This document shows positions 1 to 12,900 of a DNA stretch of 64,000 bases, piece by piece. The stretch is taken from the NCBI RefSeq assembly GCF_026210795.1, contig NC_089460.1, forward strand, positions 1,054,001-1,118,000, written 5' to 3'. Origin of the DNA: Rhizophagus irregularis. Lineage: Eukaryota; Glomeromycota; Glomeromycetes; Glomerales; Glomeraceae. Each line of letters starts with the position of its first letter. Within the stretch, counting starts at the first letter, position 1. The notes beneath the pieces were generated by a model. That model ran no database searches and was not told the origin of the DNA. It saw nothing but the letters and a program-made list of their open reading frames with translations. A program made the position numbers and the translations under genes.

Positions 1-889
<889 letters not shown>

Positions 890-1695
890 AAAGGGTCATA
901 TTTATAAGTAACTGTTGAATAGAAAAGGTCATTAATGACCTATTAAAAAAAAGTAAATATTTCTACCCTAAAATATTTCATCAGTCTTATTTGTTTTTCA
1001 ACCTGATAATATATTTATTTCCAATGATATTGTAATAATGGACTTTATTTATTAAGGAATCCAAGAAGAGATGTTTTTTGGTATAGATTTATTGTTGTTA
1101 ATTATTATTTCAATTCGTATATTATTCATTATTTATTTTTTCATAATAAAATCATATTTACTGTACTACATTTACATGTTCCGTATTGAATGTAACATAG
1201 AAAATCATGGTCACGCACTAACTCAAAGGGTAAGTCAATTCATTTGTCGCCGGATAAACTACCCGATCTAGTCGTAAATCGGAGGATATCGGAATCGATT
1301 CTAAAGATCAAAAACTGCAGCGAAAGTTGTAAAGTAAATAAAGTACAAATTATTGATAAAGTATATGACATATGATAAACATAAATTTCTTAATAATTTG
1401 TCTCGTGTAAAAAATTTGCCATATGATTGATAAAAAATTGTGTCTCATTACATCAAATTGGCTTTGATGTTCTAACACTCGAATTTTTGTCTTGCATCAC
1501 TAAAACAAAATATACAATGATCATTGATCATTCGGTTGTATCTAACCACGGGGGTTTGGAGGCCGGAGTAGCCTTACTTTTATTCCATGACGTACGTCCT
1601 ACTTACGTATACTACCCATAAACAGATATAAAGCATGTACAACTGGAAGAACCACTTCTTATTAATTAACCCTCAAAGAAAGATTTGTAAAAAAA
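890..1695. other. Intergenic region GFA1-UBX gene
   Basis: AT-rich 3' flank of GFA1 and promoter of the UBX gene. Just after the stop, a 33-bp near-duplicate of the last GFA1 exon (GTAACTGTTGAATAG at 908) follows the real one at 875. Positions 1230-1620 are less AT-rich than the surroundings. Short reading frames here (1071-1271, 1427-1621) have no recognisable product. Confidence 0.6.
1589..1598. promoter_or_regulatory. Palindromic ACGT-type site upstream of the UBX gene
   Basis: GACGTACGTC is a perfect 10-bp palindrome ~100 bp before the ATG at 1696, in a locally GC-richer stretch. ACGT-core palindromes are typical bZIP/CRE-like sites. Function is inferred from position only. Confidence 0.3.
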
Positions 1696-3936
1696 ATGAC
1701 CCCCGAAGACAAAATAGAAGATTTCTGTAATGTCACAAACGCGAATAGACTAGCCGCAGCAAACTATTTGGAGGTAAATTACGTTTGGAAATGAGCAGAA
1801 ATATAATTTTTCGTTCTCTAAAGTTATATACTTTATTATATGTCTTCTTTTCATTTTCTTTCTTGCAATGACTCGCGAAACTTAATAGCTGTCTGGCGGA
1901 GACGTTGCGCAAGCTGTTTCTCTTTACTTAGAGATGGGTGGACAAGATCTTTCTGAAGTTGTAAATACTAGTACTGCTACAAATTTTCAACAGTCCACAT
2001 CAGCAACTCCCGCAGACGCTGAAAGAAGAAGTTTAATCGATTCAGATGCAGAGCTAGCGAGGGCGCTTGCTCAACAAGATAGCCCTACGATTCGAGCTCC
2101 CATCGCGCCCAAACGCGAAATTCTCGTTGGTGGTGATCAAAATGACCATGTCGGTCTTGATGGCGGAATGAGTAAGGATCTTTCTCGATTTTTATTAATT
2201 CTACACGTTTTTTTAAAAAGTTTTTTCTTATTTATAATATTATATTTCGATATAACTTGCAACTTGTTCCACGTTGCTTTATAGTTAGGAGAGGTGTACC
2301 ACGCAGTAATCGTTCACGTGATAGTAATTTTCAGACCCAGACTTTCGCAGGCAATGCTTTACCTCATCGAATGGGTATGATAAAAAAATAATCGGAATTA
2401 TAAGAAGGATAATTTAACAAACGGTTCGATGTGAATTTATAGGGCCTTCTGAGGCTACTAGCTTGGTTGACTTATTCAGTCCGCCTTTCGATATCATAAA
2501 CAAAGAAAACTTTGAAGGGGTAACTAATGATTTTTGTGTTGATAATTGTATAGATTATCTAAAAATTAATTTCTTGATGGTTAACTTGTTTAATTCTCAA
2601 TCTAGACACGGAAAAGAGCGAAAATTGAGAACAAATGGGTAATGGTTGACATCCAAAATATAAAAGAATTTGCTTGTCAGGTGCTCAATCGCGATTTATG
2701 GCCCAATAATGCGGTTAAAGAAGTTATTAGAGCTGACTTTCTTTTCCTTCAAGTAAGTAAACTCGTACTTTTATTTTATATTATTTTTTAAAACATCAAT
2801 TCAATTATCTACTTTTTTCCCTAGTTTAATTCAGAAAGTCCCGAAGGACGACAATATATAAATTACTATCCTATTGACAGTTATCCACATATCGCAATTA
2901 TAGATCCAAGAACTGGTAAATTATTTTTAAATTTATTTGATCAACCAATCCTTATTTATACAGCGATTTTATTTTATTTTGTTTTATTTTTTTGACAGGT
3001 GAAAGGGTGAAAGTATTGAATGCTAATAAACTTTCACCCAATGAATTTATATTACATAGTAAGTGGTCTTCATTGTTCATTAATTATGACGCGTAAAAAA
3101 GTAACTATTAAAATTCTTGCAATTTTGAAGTTACGGACTTTTTGGAACGCTATTCGTTGAATGATCAAAAGAAACTGACACCTCCTACGCCGATTAAAGG
3201 CCCTGCCAAAGTAATTTTATTTTCTTTTTGACATTCAGCTAAGTTACTTATTGAACTTATTTCTCACAATTATTCATTCTATTGTAGCCGGTTATAGCAA
3301 TGAGTGAGGAAGAACAAATAGAGGCAGTTATTAACAGGTCACTTGAAGAAGATAGATCTGCATCTGAATCTAATGATGAAATTGAAGATACAGAAGAGGA
3401 GGAAGATTCAACACCTGGTAAGTTTAATTCTATTGGTTTTAGAAAATTTATTGCTATGTTAAAATTAATTTTCTTAAATTACCTTTTGTAGAAGAACCTA
3501 GTTCGATATTTGATTCCATTCAGCCTATTGAAAGAGAAGAAGCTAAAGGTCCTACAACAGCAATGATAAAATTCCGTTTAGCGGGTAATTTGATGATCAA
3601 ATTTGTATTAAATTTATGTCTTTTATTTTTATTTACTAATACAAAGAATTTAATAAAGATGGACAAACGGTTATTCGACGGTTCGAAAAGATGGACCCTG
3701 TCCGATATTTATTCGAGTTCATTAAGACAGTTCCCAACTTAAAAGATCAAGAGTTTGAGGTAATGTACACTTTTCTTATGTACACCATAAAATATTTTTG
3801 ATCTGATAACATTATTTAAATATATATTTTTTTGTGTTAGCTTGTTTGTCATAGGAACAATTTGATTAATCAAGTCAATCAGACTGTAGAAGATGCAGGT
3901 TTATCAAATTCTCTTGTTAATGTAGTCTTGGGATAA
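1696..3936 (+). CDS. UBX5: UBA-UAS-UIM-UBX protein (Ubx5/UBXN7-like Cdc48 adaptor)
   Basis: Predicted 445-aa adaptor linking ubiquitylated substrates to the Cdc48/p97 ATPase. Twelve exons: 1696-1773, 1889-2171, 2285-2374, 2443-2519, 2606-2752, 2825-2915, 2999-3058, 3131-3210, 3288-3417, 3492-3584, 3647-3759, 3841-3936. They sum to 1338 nt and all joins are in frame. Domains in order: N-terminal UBA-like helices (first ~45 aa, ending LSGGDVAQAVSLYLEMGG); a thioredoxin-like UAS domain (exons 5-8, with WVMVDIQNIKEFACQVLNRD and HIAIIDPRTGE); a UIM (EEEQIEAVINRSLEED, exon 9) followed by an acidic stretch; and a C-terminal UBX domain from MIKFRLA to the end. This order matches yeast Ubx5 and human UBXN7, as does the length. 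The start is the first ATG of the UBA reading frame. AATAAA lies ~205 bp past the stop (4141). Confidence 0.9.
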
Positions 3937-4436
3937 TAACTCTTTAAAAGGACGTTAATTAAAGGAATTGATTTACAATTTATGGAGAAACGTTTTTTGC
4001 TTTTTTACTTTATTAACGAGATTATGAATACGTGTTTTCGAGTACAATATATACATATTAAGTCAAGATTACCTTGAAACACTTTGGAAATGTCAAGTTA
4101 GGTCAAAATTTAAATGTAAAGTTTATGAATTTTTATGATGAATAAAATTTTGTTTCCACCTTATTGTTTTATTGATAAAATCAAAGTATATTTTTTTTTA
4201 AAAAAAAAAATCTCTAGATAATATAAAAACAATCTTTTACTTTTATTTCACAAATCCACTCCCAATAATTTAATTCACCTAAAGACAAACAAGTAAATTC
4301 TCAATCTTTATACTTAGCTGCATGGAATTAATTTATTATAGAAAAAAAAAAATTTTTTTCTTTAAAAAAAAAATGTTTGATTATTTTTGTCGATTTTTCT
4401 TTTTTAATACTAATACAATTTTTATTGTCGATGTGC
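3937..4436. other. Convergent 3' intergenic region
   Basis: Lies between the ends of the UBX gene (+) and the ATP synthase e gene (-). Contains AATAAA at 4141 and long A/T runs (4192-4210, 4340-4375). No gene seen. Confidence 0.6.
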
Positions 4437-5127
4437 CTATTTTTTTTCGAAATGATTAATAAGTTTTTCTAAATCAAAGTTTGGATCATCTGGATCTGTT
4501 ATGACTGTAAAAGAAGTAATAATGGAAAAAAAATAATTAGCATTCAATTTTAGTATATGTTATCTATTATTTTTCCCATTGGCTGATATACAACATATTC
4601 CTCATTATCTCATTATCATAAACTGCCATTGAATGAGAGAAACCCTAAAATGATGTAATATATATATAAGGGTCACATGTAACTATCAGACTGATATAGA
4701 GAATCCTGAATACGTTCTTGCAATGATAGAAAAATCTATTTGTGAATCTAATTTAAATTATTCCTATATTCGCACTAGATAACCATTTATACGAGGACAA
4801 TATAAATTCCTTTCCCTCAAGCGAAAATGAGAAAAATAAAAGTAAAAATATACCATCATCATGCTTTTTAGATGCGGAATAGGCTAATTTAGCTTCGTTA
4901 ATTAGTTCCTCTCTATGTTTATATTCAGCTGTCGCTTTTTTCTTTGCTTCAGCGTTAACCAATGATCTTCTATGTACTAAACCATATGTAACCCCAAGAG
5001 CTAGTGCGGTCCATCGAGCAACCTATCAAAAAATGTAGGAATTGATTGCTCGTGGTCCGCATTCAACAAAATTCATTCTAAAGTGTCTTTTAAAATTAAC
5101 ACTTACTTTAACGTTAATAGAAGCCAT
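4437..5127 (-). CDS. ATP21: Mitochondrial ATP synthase subunit e
   Basis: Small inner-membrane subunit of F1Fo ATP synthase, needed for dimerisation of the complex and cristae shape. Three exons on the minus strand: 5127-5107, 5022-4854, 4504-4437. These total 258 nt and 85 aa, with GT..AG introns. Reading starts MASINVK, continues VARWTALALGVTYGLVHRRS, and ends FDLEKLINHFEKK. The single N-terminal membrane segment contains the GxxxG motif (GVTYG) that defines the family and mediates dimer contact. A Lys/Glu-rich amphipathic or coiled-coil tail follows (AEAKKKATAEYKHREELINE). Yeast Tim11/Atp21 is 96 aa, so the length fits. The first exon codes only 7 residues. The GxxxG plus short basic tail makes the assignment fairly strong. 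Confidence 0.85.
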
Positions 5128-6284
5128 TTGATAGTAGTTTTTTTCAAAGATAAATAAAAAATTGAAACAAAAAGATTTGTTGTTAGGTCTACAGAAGAAA
5201 GAGAACCACCAAACAAAATTCGAAAACAATTTTGTGGATTATCAAAAACTTTTATGGAAATACACGTGATTTTCAAAATTATTTTTTTTTGATTAGATGT
5301 GTCGTCTCCCGAATTTTCATCTTATCTCAAAGACTTTTGCCAACATCCATTGTACAATTACGTAGATATATATCTTATATTTATTAAGTTCCAAATGTAA
5401 GAAATTATTACGTATGAAATCTATAAAGTCTTGGATGAAACTCTTTTTAATGCTTAAAAACGTTAGTTACATTTTCAATTCAGTTAGCATACGCGAATTA
5501 ATTAAACACAATTTTTTTTTTTTCATATAAAAAAATTTATCGGACCAAGTGTTAAGCCGGGTGATAATTGATTAGTGCCGGTTTTTTTTTATACGCGTGA
5601 ATGTAAATCGTTCAAATTTACTATATTCGATGTAATTCGATGTACTCATTTATAAAAAGGCTTTAAAAATCATTTCAAACATTTTATTTTTAATTTTTAT
5701 ATATATATATATATATATTTTTTTAAAAAAAAAAAATTTCCAAATTCTAGAGGATATTTTAATTTTGTTTCATTTCATACTTATATCCGTATTGAGATAT
5801 AATAATATTGTGATACATTTTTTATATTGGCTCGCGTGACATTTCGCGCGTGAAACCGCATACACCAAATGTAGTAATGCCTTAGCAGTTTGCGGATGTT
5901 TAATCGACACGCAGTTTGATGTGCATTGTTTGTCCAACAAAATCGCTCCATGATTTCCAAATTTCAATATTACTGGTAACATAATAATACACAAGCTCAT
6001 CTGTACTTATAAGAGACTTTTTAATGCGCAAGTTGTATATATAGACAACAAGTTTTTTCCTATTTTATTTTCTTATTTATATCAAAATATTTCGAAACAA
6101 AGCTAAATTTAATTATATCATCTTTTTACCATTCTCTTTTAACGTGATATTCTAAAAGGGGAAAGGAGAATATTTCTCTAAAAAAAAAGAATCTTTCTTG
6201 GAACCCCAACTTACACTCTTTATATTCACCCCCTAACTTTTCCCTTTCGCTAATTTCAACTATACTTCAAAAAGTAATAACACT
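5128..6284. other. Divergent promoter region ATP21-CHS7
   Basis: Upstream DNA shared by two divergent genes. Holds a (TA)n microsatellite at ~5699-5718, A/T runs, and two STRE-like motifs close to CHS7: AGGGG inside AAAAGGGGAAAGG near 6155 and CCCCCT near 6226. The part at 5830-5960 is clearly less AT-rich than its flanks and holds one small reading frame, listed separately. Confidence 0.55.
5770..6000 (-). CDS. Possible small protein, unrecognised
   Basis: A 76-codon reading frame (MSLCIIMLPVILKFGNHGAI...) with a hydrophobic start and five cysteines. I do not recognise it. The only support beyond the open frame is locally raised GC content relative to the AT-rich flanks. It could be one exon of an unseen gene, a relic or chance. 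Confidence 0.18.
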   Translation of the reverse strand: MSLCIIMLPVILKFGNHGAILLDKQCTSNCVSIKHPQTAKALLHLVYAVSRAKCHASQYKKCITILLYLNTDISMK

Positions 6285-7673
6285 ATGGTAAAATTTGGAG
6301 ATTTTAATGGTATTTGTGAGAAAGTAGCTCTTACTGTGTGTCCTCTTGTTGGAGCGGAAGAAGGTATTGAACCAACATGTTATTCAAGAAATGTTGAAAT
6401 TGCTGGAACACTAATTTTCCAACCAGGTAATATAAATAATATATGTATTTTTATTATTATTATTTTTTTTTGGTTTATAAACTAATTTTTTTTATTTTTA
6501 AAGCTACCATTATTATCCATATTATTTCACTCATCATGACCTCCATCATGATTTACCACATAAAGTCAAAATATACAGCAGTCGGTTTGTATTTATTTAT
6601 TCACCTTTTATTTTAGAAAAATTCCAGTCTGAAATTTTGAACAAAAATGATCTAAATTTAACATGTAATATTCTTCCTATAACAGGTCGTAAAGAAATTG
6701 TTATGTTCTTTTACTTATACATGATGGTTACCTTCCTAGAATTATTGCTTGTTTCTGGTATTATTCCAACAGCAGCGACTATTTATTCTGTAAGTTTTTT
6801 ATTAATATTATTATGTTGAAAAGCTTGTTTTTTCTACTACGACTCATTATATGCTTATTGAGATATTATTCAGTTTATTTTTCTATGATTTCCTTATTAT
6901 TTTAAATTAAATTTTAAATTTCAATATTTCCATTTAGTATTTCACTGCTGCACATATTGGACTTATTACTGCTACATTCTGGTGCTTATTATTAAATGGT
7001 TTCGTCGGATTCCAATTTGCTGAAGATGGTACACCATTGTCGCTTTGGGTATGTGTTTCGATCTAAAAGATTTATATTGAATATATATTACATTAATGTA
7101 TTCATTCAATTATCATGTTTTTTAAAAAAAATTTTTTTTTTATAGTCGATCCGTATTTCTTCTTTGGTTATTTTCGTTGCAGTTTTCTTCTTGAGTATCG
7201 CAACATTCTTAAATAAAGCAGGATTTAGTGCTTTAAATCCAGTAGCACTTTGGATCGTATTATATATATTTAATGGAGCAGCTCTTGTAATTTATGTAGT
7301 TCTTCAAATTGTACTTGTACTTAACACCCTTGATGATCGCTGGCCTCTTGGTGATATTTTGTTTGGAATCTCTTTCTACGTTATTGGACAAGTTATTCTC
7401 TACCAATTTTCTGTACGTATCTGTGATACAGTCAAGCATTATATTGATGGGTTATTCTTTGGAACAATCTGTACACTTTTAGCTGTTATGATGGTTTACA
7501 AATATTGGGATTCCATCACAAAAGAAGATCTTGAATTCTCCGTTGGTAGTAAACAAAATGTATGGGAAGTTAAAGAATTACTTGGAGAAGATGAGGTATA
7601 TTCAAATCAAGGTGGTTATGGTGGTGGTTATCCCCCTCAACAACAATATGGCGGATATAATGATGCATACTAA
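6285..7673 (+). CDS. CHS7: Chitin synthase export chaperone Chs7-like
   Basis: ER membrane chaperone required for folding and ER exit of chitin synthase III. Five exons: 6285-6426, 6504-6584, 6686-6789, 6938-7048, 7146-7673 (966 nt, 321 aa; yeast Chs7 is ~316 aa). The N-terminus [20 protein letters not shown] and the motif [20 protein letters not shown] are characteristic of the family. About seven hydrophobic segments follow, including [30 protein letters not shown] and [18 protein letters not shown], plus the conserved [12 protein letters not shown] loop. The C-terminal tail is hydrophilic and Gly/Tyr/Gln-rich ([16 protein letters not shown]). AATAAA lies at 7714. With GFA1 5 kb away, the block holds two chitin-related genes, though no co-regulation is shown. 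Assignment is strong. Confidence 0.93.
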
Positions 7674-8189
7674 AAACTTTCTAAAAAAAAAGATTATTAA
7701 TATTTTAATACACAATAAATTTACTTTAATTTATTGGGGAGGGTAAAAGAAAAATAGACTTAAATAAAAAATTTTTTCAGGTGAATCAAAAAGAACTTTT
7801 TTATAAAATCATAATTTAGCACCCTCCAAAAACCAATTAATTCTTTTTTGTAATTTTATAAAAATATTTTTGGCGTTTATACAATTTTACTTCCCTTTCC
7901 TTTATATAATTCATAGATAATGACCGGAAATTTTTATTAGCAGGGAAGTAAAGTGGTTTTCTTTAATATATATATTTTTTTTCATTTTTTTTTGTTATAA
8001 TATATATATATATATTTCTTTTGTTCATTTTTTTTGTCATTTAAAAAATTATTATGTAATCTCAAAAATTATTTTAATGATGTTATACAATAAGGCACCA
8101 TTTATAAATTTATTGATTTCGTATACATTCAAAAACTATGGTTTTCGTTATTACCAGGCTTTAAATTTTTAGGTGATTGATTTCTTTTA

Positions 8190-8395
8190 GATCATGTGTA
8201 TGTTTAATGTTTTGACTATCATGGTGAAGGTTTTATTTTGACTAGCATGGTGAAAGTGTATGTTTAATGGTTTGACTAGCATGGTGAAGTGTATGTTTAA
8301 TGTTTTGACTAGCATGGTGAAGATTTTATTTGAGCCCTGGCGATGCTACGGATCATGTGTATGTTTGATGTTTTGACTATCATGGTGAATACATG
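8190..8395 (+). repeat. Minisatellite, ~34-bp units
   Basis: Imperfect tandem units built on GTGTATGTTTAATG and TTTTGACTAGCATGGTGAA, about five copies, two of them contracted. The last copy follows a GC-rich stretch (GAGCCCTGGCGATGC). Variants differ as ACTATC/ACTAGC. Confidence 0.75.
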
Positions 8396-8664
8396 GATCA
8401 AAATTATAAATTAGTATGACTTTCGGCTTTTTTTTTTTTGAAGAGTGCAGGTTAAGGTTAGAATTAAAAGTTAGGATAGAGTCATATTAGCATGATATCC
8501 AGCCATCAGGTAAAAAGAAGCCAAAAACTTTTTCTCTCTCATTTCAAAAAAGGCGTAGGTTTAGTCCTTTTTTCCACAAAAATTATTAAATTTAACCTAA
8601 CCTTAACTCGTGCCTCCTTTTCTTATCCTTTTAATGAGGCTTCCTATAAAAACAGAAATAACTA

Positions 8665-8806
8665 ATGGATTTTATATCTTACAGGATTGGGATTGGTATC
8701 CGAGTATCTTATACTAGAATAGTTCTTCTTTACTTCTTTGTATCTAAATACCCTATCAATGTATAGATCTCTGATCACTTCTCTTTATGAAATAAAATAA
8801 ATAAAT
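8665..8806 (+). mobile_element. Short retroposon-like insertion (SINE or LINE-tail candidate)
   Basis: A 142-bp segment bounded by exact 14-bp direct repeats AACAGAAATAACTA (8651-8664 and 8807-8820). It ends in an A-rich tail (AATAAAATAAATAAAT) directly before the second repeat. Long direct repeats plus an A-rich 3' end are the signature of target-primed reverse transcription. The body is less AT-rich than its surroundings. No RNA polymerase III A/B box was clear, so it could be a truncated LINE tail rather than a SINE. Confidence 0.5.
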
Positions 8807-9842
8807 AACAGAAATAACTAAAGCAAGTTTCAGATGACCAAAGATATTTTTTCCTTGCTATTTTTTGATAAATCCGAGTATTTAGGCTGGATTTATTGAA
8901 TTATGACCAATTTTGTTTCGGAAATTGCAATTTTGTCACGTGGAAACAAATAAAATGCCAAAAAATCATGTGATATTTATCTATTTCGTGAATATATAAT
9001 ATATTTTGGGCACATTTTTCAATACCTTTTTTTTTCTTTTTTTTACTTTTTTTTGATCGTGATTCTTTTTAAACGTGATTATTCTTTTTTAAGCGTGATT
9101 CTTTTTGAGCTTTACGAAATTTGTACATAAAAAGGATTAGTAATAAATCACGTATTACCTAGCCCATGTTTAATCAAGTAATCTGGGGCTGAATGAATGA
9201 AATCCTTATAAGGAGGTTAATAGCGTTCGATTTATTTTTATTTCACGATTTGTAAAAAATAGAATCGCGAAAGAAAATCGGAAAATTTCGGGTAGGGGTT
9301 GCAGTAAAACTTGTTTTTGTTTAAAAAGTTAAAAAAGATAAAAAAGATAAAAAAAGATAAAAAAAGATAAAAAAAAAAAGATAAGAAATCTTTTTTATCC
9401 AATAAGAAGAATCAATTATCACACATGGAGAAATCCATTTTTATCCTTTTAAGAAAAGAAAAACTGTAAATACATTTTCGGAAATTATGATTAGAAAGAA
9501 ATTTTTATTTTTAAATTTTATTAATGTCATGTTTTAAACCTAAACATATTTAATTTTTTAAATTAAAAGCTCATGATTTATGAGATCATTAAACCCATTT
9601 TTTTCCTAATTCAATTTCCATTTTAAGAATTTTCAAAGTAAATCCCAAAAAAACATTCAAAGAAAAAGAAAAAAAGAAAAAAAGAAAGAAAGAAAAAAGA
9701 AAGAAGTCGTGTGATCAATATCAATAAAATTAATCAATCAATACATAAAAGTTTATATAAAAAGAAAAAAAAACCCACCTCTAATTTTATTAGTTTCCAA
9801 AAAAGAAATCATTAAAAATTATTAAGGAATTAAATGATTTTT

Positions 9843-9925
9843 TACCGACATATTTTAATTATTATACCGACATATAATAATATAATTACCGACATATAAT
9901 AATATAATTACCGACATATATATAA
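9843..9925 (+). repeat. ~22-bp tandem repeat
   Basis: Four ACCGACATAT motifs, the middle ones spaced by AATAATATAATT; simple tandem repeat in AT-rich DNA. Confidence 0.7.
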
Positions 9926-12900
9926 ATTAAAATATATATATATATATTTGAAAATACTTGAATTAATACTTGAAATAAATTTTAATTTACTTTTTTTTGT
10001 AAGAATGAAAATATTTTTATTTTTTTTTTAAAGTTTTGTTATATGTTTAACGCGTTGGGGCGAAAAAAAGAATTTTATGACATAAACAATAAATTTTAAA
10101 TGAATGCGTTGCGTTTTAAAAAAAAAGATGGCTTGTTTCGTACTTTTTATGTAACGTAATTATTATTAAATAAAAAATATATGTAATATATAGTAATTAT
10201 ATGTAAATAAATGTAATAAATGTAATAATATATGTGGTCATTTATTTGATGAATCGGATTTAAATGCTGTTTACCTTATTTTAGGTTTGAAAAAAGCGAA
10301 ACATGGATTAAGTCAGCTTTTTTTTTTTCGTTTCATTAACAAAGCATAATCTCGGGTTCCTAAAATGGACTAATTAAGACTAATTACATTACATGTCTAC
10401 ATGTCAAAGTTTTCAAAATAAAAAAGGGGTGGGGCTTTTTTAGAAAAATGAAAATGGGCGTTTTTTTTAATTATAGTATAAATTCAATGATATAAAATGT
10501 AAGAAAAAAAAAATTTTTTTTTTTTTGAATATGATCAAATTAAGAACCTTTTTCTAAATTAAGCAATTAAAATCTTTTCTTGTCGCGTTTTCTTTTTTCA
10601 ATTAGTAATCATTTATTTTAATATTATAAATAAAAAATCGCGTTTTAAAACAAGTTATTTTAATTTTATAAAAAAGAGATTTCTAATATTATTTATTTTA
10701 ACAATATTCAAACTGACAATAATAACACATTTAATGTGAAATTATTTTTTTTTTTAAGGTTTGTACTTTTGTATATCACAAAAAAAAACAGACTAGCCAA
10801 CTTACTAAAACATCATACTGCGTAATCTTTTTTTTTCCCCACAAAAAGAATATTTTTTTTTTTGTTTATATTATATTTTTTTGATAGTAAATCTTATTTT
10901 TTTTAATCATGTTACATGAATATTTTTTTTTTATTGTTGCTTTTTGAATAAAATGTAAAATGAATGTAAAATGACAAATTAGTATATATAATTTTCTTTT
11001 ATGGTTTTAACTATTACAATGTTAATTGTTAATAAATGAGATAATATGATTTTACTTTTTACATTGTTGGAATTGGATTTTATTTATTTATTTATTTATT
11101 TTTTAAAAAGAATAATAAAATGATTATATTTTTTTTTCATATTATAACTATAATACCTATTATATATTTTATCAAAAAAAAAACCTTAATTTTTTTAAAC
11201 TTCGTAATTGATTATTGATTATTTTAGAAAAAAAAAAATTTTTTTTTTATCCTTTTTTTCCCCAACCCCTCGATTTAACAGGTTATTAAAATAAAATCAA
11301 TAAAATCATTATTATTATTTCAAGAATTATTTTTTTTAAAAAAAAGTATTATTATTATTATTATTATACAAGTATTTATTATTATAATTATTACGGTATT
11401 ATAATTATTTAATTATTACGGTAAAATTATTATTATAATTATTATCATTATTACGAAATATTATTATCAGTTATCATTATTATTATTATTATTATTTATT
11501 AATTATAAAAATTAGTAAATTTCGATCAATCTTTTTTAATCTTTTTTAATCCGGAGAAATATATTTTCCCCACAAAATGATTTTTTTTTATTATTATTGA
11601 CGATATTGACGATATTGACGATTAAAAGGAAAAACAAATAACAACAATAAACAATGCTTTATTTTTTTATTTTTTTTAAAAAAAAAAAATTTTTTTCAAA
11701 GGATCCATACCTTTTTGATTTTTTTTTTCTTTTGAATTTTTTTCATCAATTTCATCATCTTGAAAAAAAAAAAAACGATATCAAACAAAGTAAACATAAA
11801 TGCAAAGTAATCTCTTTTTTTTCAAAGGATAATAACCAATAATTACTTATTTTATTATCAATATTTCAAATATTTCTCACACTACTCTCACTTTACAACA
11901 ATAACATTTTGATCACATTTTTTTTATGGTTTTGCATAAAAAAAAAAAACGGCATATTGCATATATTGCATAAAATAAAATAAAATTATCTAATATTTAC
12001 TTTAAATGAACGAAAATGTTGTAAGGAACAATAATATGAAATCATTTCAACATTGTAAAAGGAGTTCGGTTTCTTTGACGTGCATCTATGCATCCAAAAA
12101 AAAAAATAAAAAAAAAATTTTTTTTTTGATTTCCTGATAAAAAAGAAAATTAAACTGTTAATATAACGAAGAATATCATAAGAGATAATAAGGATATGCA
12201 TAAAATTTTGTCAAATAAGACAAGTGTGATACGCAATATTAATAGTTTAAAAGGCGGAAATGTACATAATTTACATACATAAAATATATAACCCAACAAT
12301 ATAAATTTCTTCGGAAGGAAAAACTTTATTTTTACAAAAGGACACAATTTCCTGGAATCCTGGTATCATGCTTAAAATACTAACCAATTATGGAATAAAA
12401 AAAAAGCATAAGCCTTTCAATGGGTCCCTGAAACTTAAATACGTATATAAAAAAACTTGTTGTTAATATGTCCAAATATGTCCTTTTTTATAAAAATTTC
12501 TGCGCAGAAAAATCATTTGTTAAAGTAGTACTACTTGATTAATGATACTGTAATAGTACTGTAATAGTATGCTAAGAATTTGCCTTGATACCTAAAGAAA
12601 TGCACAACACCACAATACGTATCACATGATATTATTGTAATTAAAAATCCAATTAAATTGATCAGTTAATTTAATATCCTTTTTTAATTATGTAAGATTA
12701 GTTATGTAATACAACTGTTTATTTTCGATTTCGAAATATGTAACACCGCGTTGCGTTTTGGTTCCTGAGTCGGTTCCATGTCCGATAATTTCTTTTTTAA
12801 GGTTTACCTTTATGCCCTTTAATACCGCAGTAAAAAAAAAAGCCGAGAATTTTTTTTGCCCGAAAAATAAAACTTTAAAAAAAAAAACGGATTATTTTCT

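Noticed and set aside
1071-1271. Short open frame between GFA1 and the UBX gene
   Set aside because: Ile/Phe-rich AT-driven translation with no splice context or domain.
8445-8614. MITE with GTGCAGGTTAAGGTTAG ends
   Set aside because: Inverted similarity over ~23 bp has several mismatches and no target duplication; too weak to call.
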